Assembly (NCBI RefSeq): GCF_003347665.1
Contig: NZ_QDGA01000004.1
Span: 62,001-126,000 of the forward strand
Direction of reading: 5' to 3'
Source of the DNA: Microvirga calopogonii
GTDB lineage: Bacteria; Pseudomonadota; Alphaproteobacteria; Rhizobiales; Beijerinckiaceae
DNA: 64,000 bases
Below, in pieces: positions 1 through 6,589 of the stretch. The notes beneath the pieces were generated by a model, which worked only from the letters and a program-made list of their open reading frames with translations, did no database searches and was not told the origin of the DNA. The position numbers and the translations under genes were made by a program. How positions within the stretch are numbered: position 1 is the first letter of the stretch; every line of letters begins with the position of its first letter.

Positions 1-121
1 TTCGTCCGCCTACCACAAGCCGCTGCCTGAACAGATCCCGGATGACGGACGCTTCGTACCGAAACCCTATTCAAGCGAGGATGTGGTGAGGTGTATCCGT
101 GAACTCGTGACGAGCCATTGA
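1..121 (+). CDS. Response regulator receiver, C-terminal fragment (5' cut by window)
   Basis: The frame starting at base 2 is open from the window edge to a TGA at 119-121, giving the last 39 residues of a protein. The peptide contains the motif VPKPYSSEDVV. This matches the conserved lysine-proline followed by an aromatic residue and helix 5 of a receiver (CheY-like) domain. The same KPY plus short helix ending is seen in the single-domain receivers near 58.4-60.6 kb, so this may be another member of that family or the receiver end of a hybrid kinase. Upstream architecture cannot be judged. Confidence 0.6.
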   Translation, partial: SSAYHKPLPEQIPDDGRFVPKPYSSEDVVRCIRELVTSH

Positions 122-167
122 CGGTCGGCAGGCTCCGCGCACCCTGCTCGAACGGGTACCGCCAGGT

Positions 168-1043
168 CTAAAGTCCGGCGCTGCTGATTGTGATGGCCAT
201 TGCGAAGTTTCGCGTTTCGCCCGGGCGAACGAGAACAACACCGGGCTTGGCGGCAAATTCCCCATCGAATCCTTCGGGGTCGGCATGGCCCTGCCAAGGT
301 TCGATACAGATGAAACCCGCTCCAGGCTTGGTCCAGATGCCCAGATGCGGCATGTCCGGAAAGTCGACCTGGATCGAACCGCCAGCGGGCGCTCCATAGG
401 TAACGGACCTGCTCTCAAGACGGTCGAAGACAAGAGCATCCGTCTCGAAATATCGATCCTGCAAGCGAAGCATTCGCCCTTGAACCGGGCTTGCCTCGAC
501 ATCCCGGCTGATGAGTCCGTCCACAGGACGACGGATCGGCGCCGTCTCTTCGCGCTCGAAACGGATTGCGTGCGCCTCCCGCGGTGCTCCGTAGGGCAAG
601 GGCCAGCGAAAAGCCGGATGGAAGCCGAAGGAGACCGGCATGACCGAGGGCCCCGCATTGTTCACGGCAGCCGTGATCGTCAGCGTAGCGTCCTTGATCC
701 TATAGGAAACATCAAGTTCGAATGGGAACGGGTATTGTTGAAGCGTGGTCTTGTCGGAAGTCAGGCCAAATCGGCATTGAGACGCTTCGACCTCTCTGAC
801 CTCGAAGAGGGAGGTGCGGGCAAATCCGTGCTTCGGCAGTCCGTATTCCGATCCATCGACTCTGATGCGATCGTTCCTCACGCGCCCGACGACGGGAAAC
901 AACAAGGGGGAGCGGCCGGTCCAGAAGGCCGGATCGCCGTCCCATAAGAGATCCTTGCCGTGCACATCTTGAAGCCGCACGAGCTCAGCGCCCTTTTCCG
1001 ACACCTGAGCCTGAAGATGGGGACTCGAAATATTGACGCTCAT
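168..1043 (-). CDS. Aldose 1-epimerase family protein (galactose mutarotase-like)
   Basis: This 291-residue protein matches the bacterial aldose 1-epimerase/hexose-6-phosphate mutarotase-like superfamily, which interconverts alpha and beta anomers of free sugars in the cytoplasm. The fold signatures are an early LLWDGDPAFW strand pair, FPVVGR, and PKHGFAR with the conserved histidine. FGFHPAFRWPLP follows in the middle and a late FICIEPWQG holds the likely catalytic glutamate. The start at 1043 is chosen because AAGGAG lies 7 bases upstream; an ATG 18 bases further up (1061) has no comparable site. It stands alone on the minus strand and is not obviously tied to motility. The sugar substrate cannot be told from sequence. 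Confidence 0.85.
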   Translation of the reverse strand: MSVNISSPHLQAQVSEKGAELVRLQDVHGKDLLWDGDPAFWTGRSPLLFPVVGRVRNDRIRVDGSEYGLPKHGFARTSLFEVREVEASQCRFGLTSDKTTLQQYPFPFELDVSYRIKDATLTITAAVNNAGPSVMPVSFGFHPAFRWPLPYGAPREAHAIRFEREETAPIRRPVDGLISRDVEASPVQGRMLRLQDRYFETDALVFDRLESRSVTYGAPAGGSIQVDFPDMPHLGIWTKPGAGFICIEPWQGHADPEGFDGEFAAKPGVVLVRPGETRNFAMAITISSAGL

Positions 1044-1119
1044 TCGGCAACTCCTTGCCATATACCCCTATTCTGAAAGGTGTATCGCCTAAAGGCCGTG
1101 CAAGCTAGAGCGTGAGAGA

Positions 1120-1152
1120 CTCACCGGGGCAGGCTTCATCTGCCCCGGTGAG
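1120..1152 (-). terminator. Perfect 13-bp inverted repeat, probable terminator of the GGDEF-EAL gene
   Basis: CTCACCGGGGCAG at 1120-1132 and its exact complement at 1140-1152 flank a 7-base loop. The hairpin lies about 90 bases beyond the stop codon of the minus-strand GGDEF-EAL gene and before the epimerase leader. No clear T-run follows, so intrinsic termination is likely but not certain. Confidence 0.5.
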
Positions 1153-1244
1153 CAGCGCGGTTCATAAGAGCGCCCCGGTCCAGCGAAGCATCGCTTGCCG
1201 TCACCGTGCCGCCGTATCGCCGGTCGATGGGCAGGACCCCCCGT

Positions 1245-4200
1245 TCACGAAAGGGAGATTTGTCCGCTTAGCAGCTTATCGAGACGCGCCTGGCGCGGCT
1301 TTATGAGCATGGCGTTCCAGCGTTTCACAAGATCCGGGATGTTTAAAGCAGCCATCGGCTTCGCATAAAGATAGCCTTGGGCATGGTCGCACCCCAACTC
1401 ACGCAAACGCCGCGCTTGGCCATGTGTTTCCACCCCTTCTGCCGTCACTTGGAGCTGGAGGCTTCTGCCCAGGCTGATCACCGCAGTGATGATCGCCTCA
1501 TCGTCGGAATCCTGCTCCAGATCTCGCACGAAGCTGCGGTCGATCTTGATGTGATCGACCGGGAATTGCTTCAGGTGGGTCAATGAAGCATAGCCGGTGC
1601 CGAAATCGTCGAGTGCAATCTGGATACCGTTGTCGCGGAACTGTGCAAGAGTCGAGGAGACGTTGTCGGAGTTTCTGCCGAGAAGAACAGTCTCCGTGAC
1701 CTCCACCTCGAAGGAAGTCGGCGGAACCTTAAGCCAGTCGAAGGTCCGAAGCATGCTGTCGACGAGGTTTGAATGGCTGAACTCGGCCGCAGACAAATTG
1801 AGTGCGACGCGCCCGAACGGAAGATCCTGATCGATCCATTGACGCACGTCGGCGGCAACCTTCGAGGTCAGGAGTTTGCCGATGGAGACCGCAATTTCAT
1901 GGTCGTCGAAAACGGCTCCGAAGAAGCCCGGCGTCAGAAGACCTTTGGTGGGATGCCGCCAACGCGCGAGCGCTTCGAGGCCCACGATCTCACCTGTCGC
2001 AAGACTTACCTTCGGCTGGTAGAATGGGATGATCTCGTCGTTGGCGATTGCCTCACGCATACCTCGTCCGAGGGAGACACGCTGCTCGATGACGTCGCGC
2101 ATTTCAGGCGAGTAGGTAATGACCCGGTTACGCCCCTGGGACTTTGCCTGGTACATTGCGATGTCTGCGTCCTTGACCAGCTCCGCAGGCGTTCCGTCGT
2201 GGTCCGGAAAGGCCGCGATGCCGATGCTCACCCGACTTACAAGTGACCGTTTCTGATAAGTGAAAGGCTGGCGCAGCATCTCGGCGATCAGGATGCCAAG
2301 ACGTGTGGCATTCTCAAGCTTCAGTGGGTCGATGACCAACACGGCGAATTCATCGCCGCCGATCCTGGCTACTGTATCGCAGCTGCGGACCATTGCGGAT
2401 AGGCGACGTGCCGTTTCCTGCAGCAAGGCATCTCCAGCGTCGTGGCCGAGAGTATCATTGATGTCCTTGAAATCATCTAGGTCGATCAGCAACAGGCTTA
2501 CGCATGTGCCGTTCTGCTTGGCTGCTGTAAGAGCCGCCTCAAGCCGGCGCTGGAAGAGATTTCGGTTGGGAAGACGTGTCAGCGCATCGTGATTGGCCGA
2601 ACGCCAGATCTCTTCCTCCGCCTCCTTCTGCTCGCTGATGTCGAAAGTCACTCCAACGATCCGATCAGGTCCGGCTCTCTCTGCGCGTGCGCGCAGCCAG
2701 CGGATCGCACCGCTCGGCATGACATATCGGCATTCGATGGAGTCTGACCCGCTTACTTGGATCCGCTGCAGAAAAGCTTCCACCTTCTGATGATCATCCG
2801 GGTGGAGCCCGGTCAGGAAGGTCTTGTCGGTTCCAGGTCGGACACCCAGGAGCGCTAGCGAATTCTCGGATCGTGTCGTGGTTCCTGTCTGCGGGTTGAA
2901 CTCCCATGCGATCATTCGGGCTGCCTTCAATGCAAGTTGAAGGCGCTCCTCGCTCTCGGTCAGGGCCTGCTCGGACTGCTTACGTTCATGGATATCCAGG
3001 GCTATGCCGAACCATTGTTCAACCTTGCCTTGCTCATTCTTGAGCGGCTCTCCTCTGACGATGAACCAGCGGTGCATCCCATCGGACGCGCGACGAAATG
3101 GCATTTCGATTTCGAAGGGTACACCGCGCCTCATGGAGCCCGCCCACAGCTCCAGGATCCTTTCACGGTGGAGGGGTTGGATGAGCGAGCGCCACTCCTT
3201 GCATCCTAAACCGTCCCTTAATCCGGTATAATCATACCAAACGTCGCTGCAGTATGTGAACTCGCCATCCGTGTCGCTGAACCAGACGATCTGCGGTGAC
3301 GTGAAAGAGAGCGGCATGGCCTCGACGAGCGCACGGAGACGCCTTTCGCTTTCGCGCAGGCTCTGCTCCGTCCGTCGAAACTCTGTCATGTCGCGAGAGA
3401 CGCATAGGCACCCTTGAGGGAGCCCGTCCCGTCCCATGATGGAGGTTACGATGACATCCCACCATTTTTGTCTTCCCGTCGCCGTTGCGCAGGGGGCCTG
3501 AAAACGTCCGGTCCCTCCGGCTTTGGCCTTCTCAATCGCTTCAGCTGCGTCCTTCGTGGCGACGCTGCTCCACAACGATGTCCAGTCGAGCCCTTCCATC
3601 GAGCCGAAGTCCGCGACCTCCATTGCGCGCAACCCGGCTTGGCTCATGAAGCGGAGGCGCCCCTGAAGGTCGAAGACTGTGATGCAGTCGTCTGAACTTG
3701 CCAGCAGGCGTCGTGTGAATTCCTCGCCGTCGGCTGCGATCCTTGTCGCGAGCTTAAGCTCGAGTTGGGTCATGACGGTATCGGCGAGAGCCGTCAGAGC
3801 CTCTTCCTGCCTCTTGCTCAAGCCGGAGGGGCGAGCCTTGCGATCCAGCACGCAGAGCATCCCAAGCGGCAATCCGCCTTTCGTCGTTAGAGGTGCTCCG
3901 GCATAGAACGACGGCATTGGATGATCGTGGGTGGCGAGGTTGCCCCCGAACCGAGGATCGGCCGCAATGTCGGGAACAATGAACACCCCCGTCTGACGAA
4001 TTGCGTGGTTGCAAATGGAGAATTCGCGAGGCGTCTCGGCGATATCAAATCCGATCTTGGACTTGAACCATTGCCTGCGCTCATCGAGAAAGGAAATGAA
4101 TGCAATCGGTGTATCGCAAACCTGGGCCGCAATCTTGGCAATGCTGTCGAACTCAATCTCCGGCGCCGTATCCAGAATATCGTACTTCTGGAGCGCAGCG

Positions 4201-4268
4201 AGACGGTCGACCTCCTCCCAGGGCGGCAGATTGCCGGGACCAAGACATTCCATCATTTGAAAGTTCAT
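1245..4268 (-). CDS. GAF-PAS(3)-GGDEF-EAL cyclic-di-GMP turnover protein
   Basis: This 1007-residue protein has no transmembrane segment. It carries an N-terminal GAF domain (about 30-175), then three PAS/PAC modules (about 185-300, 310-430 and 440-550). A GGDEF domain follows (about 560-725), then a C-terminal EAL domain (about 735-990). The cyclase site is intact (RIGGDEF), with the inhibitory I-site RSCD five residues before it. The phosphodiesterase site also looks intact, with EALARW, a conserved NLS, the ETE motif, DDFGTG, KID and AEGVET. Both making and breaking cyclic-di-GMP are therefore possible; which dominates cannot be told. Cyclic-di-GMP commonly switches cells between swimming and surface life, which fits its place beside the flagellar cluster. 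The start is uncertain because the Shine-Dalgarno sequence is weak and two more Met codons follow within six residues. Confidence 0.93.
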   Translation of the reverse strand: MNFQMMECLGPGNLPPWEEVDRLAALQKYDILDTAPEIEFDSIAKIAAQVCDTPIAFISFLDERRQWFKSKIGFDIAETPREFSICNHAIRQTGVFIVPDIAADPRFGGNLATHDHPMPSFYAGAPLTTKGGLPLGMLCVLDRKARPSGLSKRQEEALTALADTVMTQLELKLATRIAADGEEFTRRLLASSDDCITVFDLQGRLRFMSQAGLRAMEVADFGSMEGLDWTSLWSSVATKDAAEAIEKAKAGGTGRFQAPCATATGRQKWWDVIVTSIMGRDGLPQGCLCVSRDMTEFRRTEQSLRESERRLRALVEAMPLSFTSPQIVWFSDTDGEFTYCSDVWYDYTGLRDGLGCKEWRSLIQPLHRERILELWAGSMRRGVPFEIEMPFRRASDGMHRWFIVRGEPLKNEQGKVEQWFGIALDIHERKQSEQALTESEERLQLALKAARMIAWEFNPQTGTTTRSENSLALLGVRPGTDKTFLTGLHPDDHQKVEAFLQRIQVSGSDSIECRYVMPSGAIRWLRARAERAGPDRIVGVTFDISEQKEAEEEIWRSANHDALTRLPNRNLFQRRLEAALTAAKQNGTCVSLLLIDLDDFKDINDTLGHDAGDALLQETARRLSAMVRSCDTVARIGGDEFAVLVIDPLKLENATRLGILIAEMLRQPFTYQKRSLVSRVSIGIAAFPDHDGTPAELVKDADIAMYQAKSQGRNRVITYSPEMRDVIEQRVSLGRGMREAIANDEIIPFYQPKVSLATGEIVGLEALARWRHPTKGLLTPGFFGAVFDDHEIAVSIGKLLTSKVAADVRQWIDQDLPFGRVALNLSAAEFSHSNLVDSMLRTFDWLKVPPTSFEVEVTETVLLGRNSDNVSSTLAQFRDNGIQIALDDFGTGYASLTHLKQFPVDHIKIDRSFVRDLEQDSDDEAIITAVISLGRSLQLQVTAEGVETHGQARRLRELGCDHAQGYLYAKPMAALNIPDLVKRWNAMLIKPRQARLDKLLSGQISLS

Positions 4269-5211
4269 CCGCTCGGAGCGTCTGGGTTGTGTGGGGCATG
4301 TCGGAATCTAACCGACGCAACGGAACAGCATCATGCATCGAGAGAAACTCGATCCGTTGCTCACAGAACATCCGGGCTCTCAACCGGTAAAATGGCAGAG
4401 CGTCATGCCGCCCTAAAAATTAGGGCGCGCCATAGTGCTGACCGACCTGTTGTCCGCAATCATCTGAACTATAGTCGACCCATGGCATAACTTTCTCTCC
4501 TGAGAGGGGTCAAGAAGCGAAAAATCTCTCGAGAAGTTACGGTTAACAATCTTATAACTGGGCGAGTGGCGATCCTCGAGGAAAGCATCCCTTAGGGGGG
4601 GCGGTATCGCAGAGGGATTTTCGAAGTCGACTCACGGATGAAGGTATGCCTCGCGCAATCTTCATGCGGCAGAACGCCCTACGCGAGTGATTGGCCCTCA
4701 AGCGTCGATTCGAGAAGCCGATGCAGTTCGGTCTCAGCTCGGAGGGCTGAAGGGCGCTCGATATTCCGGCGCCGAAGTCGCGGGATTCGTGCAAACCAGC
4801 TCCTTGTTCCGGAGATGGGAGCATGACGGGATAGGTGGTTATACGTACGGCCGATCTGCGGAAACTACGTAGTGATAATCTTGCAAATGTAGTTCTAGGC
4901 CGAAGCTGTTCGTAACTCTGAAACGCATTCTCCGGAAAAATGCTCGCTTTATCAGCTTGTTGGTTCGGCGGTCCACGACAGCTTCCCGCGATTGAGCAGC
5001 CGAAAATCGAGCTTAACGACGGCTTAAGGTTAGTTAAGAGGCATTAACCATAACGTCGCGAGCGCTCCCATTATTTACGTATTGTCCGCGCAACCGCCAA
5101 AATATAGTTTCTGGACGTGGCCGCAAAGCATGAATGAGTTGAGTAAAATATTCAAAGCGGCATGTAAAAATACGTAAAACGCTCTTAATTATTAAGGCGG
5201 GGCAGAATAAC
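4269..5211. other. Gene-free 943-bp region upstream of ftcR
   Basis: No open frame here has a convincing ribosome site, family signature or coding bias. A perfect 8-bp hairpin, CGCCCTAA with its complement, lies at 4409-4427 upstream of the GGDEF-EAL gene. The right third (about 4980-5210) is clearly AT-rich and holds the CtrA-like sites and a 13-base palindrome CTTAATTATTAAG at 5184-5196 just before ftcR. A 12/14 match to the flagellar box described elsewhere is at 4647-4660. The left two thirds otherwise show nothing I can name. Confidence 0.5.
5013..5051 (+). promoter_or_regulatory. CtrA-like binding sites in the ftcR promoter region
   Basis: TTAA at 5013-5016 and TTAA at 5024-5027 are separated by exactly seven bases, which is the alphaproteobacterial CtrA consensus TTAA-N7-TTAA. 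A second pair, TTAA 5034-5037 and TTAACCAT 5044-5051, has six-base spacing but carries the extended half-site TTAACCAT. The sites lie 160-200 bases before the ftcR start. CtrA control of the rem/ftcR tier is known in related bacteria; binding here is inferred from the sequence only. Confidence 0.55.
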
Positions 5212-5898
5212 ATGTATATCGTCGTCGATGACCGGCAGATGGTTACGTCCGGATATGTTGCGAGCTTCAAGCGTGAAGGCATATCCTCCCTTGGCTTATA
5301 TGCAGATGAATTTACCGATTGGTTGGAATCGGCGTCCGATGCAGATCTCGAGGCGGTTCAAGGCTTCGTCCTAGGCAGCTTCGAAGAGCGGGTTCACTCC
5401 GCTGAAAGCATTCGCCGCTATTCCAAGGCACCTATCATTGCGTTGAGCGATGTTCGCTCCCTGGAAGAGACACTGGAACTCTTCACGGCGAAGTTCGATG
5501 ACGTCGTTCGCAAGCCCGTCCATGTCCGGGAAATCCTGGCCCGTTCGGAAGCCATATGGAGACGGGTCAATGCGAGCGCCGGAAAGAAAACGCAGAACGA
5601 TACGGATCGCCTCAAGGTTTTCTTCGATGGTCGCGATCCGGAAATCGACGGGCTGCCGCTGTCGCTCCCGCGCCGCGAGCGGCACATTCTCGAGTATCTC
5701 GTCCGCAAGAGAGGGCATCGTCTGACCAAGAAGCAGATCTTCGATGCCGTATATGGAATCTACAGTGACGATGTGGAAGATAGCGTCGTCGAGGGGCATA
5801 TCAGCAAGCTTCGCAAGAAGCTCCGGCAGCGCCTTGGCTATGACCCGATCGATGCGAAGCGGTACATCGGGTACTCCTACGTCGGGGCGTCCTCCTAA
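5212..5898 (+). CDS. ftcR: Flagellar transcriptional regulator FtcR/Rem (orphan OmpR-type, degenerate receiver)
   Basis: This 228-residue protein resembles FtcR of Brucella and Rem of Sinorhizobium, the activator of flagellar genes in Hyphomicrobiales. Residues 1-115 form a receiver-like domain keeping the acidic pair D6-D7 and the lysine in VVRKPVH. Where the phosphorylated aspartate should be, the sequence reads GFVLGS, so phosphotransfer control is unlikely. Residues 125-228 form an OmpR/PhoB winged helix, with LPRRERHILEYL and the recognition-helix region VEGHISKLRKKL. No histidine kinase gene is adjacent. Activity probably depends on expression level, consistent with CtrA-like sites upstream. 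It is the best candidate to bind the repeated 14-mer found before the flagellar operons. A hairpin terminator follows. Confidence 0.9.
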   Translation: MYIVVDDRQMVTSGYVASFKREGISSLGLYADEFTDWLESASDADLEAVQGFVLGSFEERVHSAESIRRYSKAPIIALSDVRSLEETLELFTAKFDDVVRKPVHVREILARSEAIWRRVNASAGKKTQNDTDRLKVFFDGRDPEIDGLPLSLPRRERHILEYLVRKRGHRLTKKQIFDAVYGIYSDDVEDSVVEGHISKLRKKLRQRLGYDPIDAKRYIGYSYVGASS

Positions 5899-5969
5899 GT
5901 CGACCATTTGAGGGGGCGTCAGATATGGCGCGAACCCTCAGGTCAGAGACAAGCATCGAAACAGCAGCG

Positions 5970-6005
5970 CGGTCACCACTGAAGGATAATCCTTCACGGT
6001 GACCG
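5970..6005 (+). terminator. Bulged hairpin downstream of ftcR
   Basis: CGGTCACC (5970-5977) pairs with GGTGACCG (5998-6005), and inside it TGAAGGA pairs with TCCTTCA around a three-base loop. A small internal bulge separates the two stems. The short run TTCGTCTTT follows. It lies 71 bases past the ftcR stop and probably ends that transcript. Confidence 0.6.
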
Positions 6006-6589
6006 TTCGTCTTTAGCGCCTCAAATAAATCTCAATCCCCTTCACCGCGTTAACTTTATTGCAGGAAACGTAGATCTATTCTTCCTCAGCGTCATGATCA
6101 AAGCTGTCACGATAGGGCAAGCGCTCCGGAACAATGCTCGCGACCGACACAGGCCGCTGGGCGGGCCCAGGCCATCCCTCCAAAGAGCAGCAGCGAAGAG
6201 TCTGACGCAGTGAAAGGCGTATCGGGGCGGGGTATGACAATAAGAACGGTGCCGATCTCAATTTCGGAAACATTCGCGATCGTACGAAATGTTTCCAGCG
6301 CATTGTGCGGATCCGAAGGGCCGCGCCAGCGGAAAGCGGACCCCGTTTTCTGCGCCGTACGATGCACCGCTTGAGGAAATGAGCATCGGGTCAGTCCCGA
6401 AAGCAAGTCCGCTTTTGGGGCCGATGCTCCAGGCCGCTGAGTGCGGATCCGGGATGCTCCCCCGCATTCGTGAGCGTGGACATGAAGTTCAGCGCTTTAT
6501 TGCCGGCGTGAAGGCCGCGCGTTTCTCCATCTGAAACGGCTTGATGATCAATGCCGATCAGTTCGCGTAGTAAGAGTTGAGACACGGCA
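6006..6589. other. Leader region of the cheA operon with an intergenic repeat
   Basis: No gene is supported here. The frames that cross it on both strands have poor coding character and no homology I recognise. It contains the repeat at 6381-6429 and presumably the promoter of cheA. No flagellar 14-mer box is present, unlike most other motility units in the window, and no clear sigma-70 element stands out. Confidence 0.4.
6381..6429. repeat. Palindromic intergenic repeat
   Basis: GAGCATCGG (6381-6389) and its exact complement CCGATGCTC (6421-6429) flank a second nested stem, CCCGAAAGC against GCTTTTGGG with one wobble pair. A related GGAAAGCGGACCCCGTTTTC element lies just upstream, near 6330. 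The build, GCATCG ends around a CGAAA/TTTTG core, is typical of short dispersed repeats in rhizobial genomes. Copy number elsewhere cannot be seen from this window. Confidence 0.55.

Noticed and set aside
1085-1115. GGCCGTGCAAGCT resembling the flagellar box near the epimerase leader
   Set aside because: It matches only the right half, lacks the left half-site, and faces no plus-strand gene.
4285-4298. An 11/14 minus-strand match to the flagellar box just before the GGDEF-EAL gene
   Set aside because: Three mismatches include core positions and it lies within 17 bases of the start codon, unlike the seven full sites.
4552-4824. Small frames on both strands in the ftcR upstream region
   Set aside because: No ribosome site, no coding bias and no recognisable peptide features.
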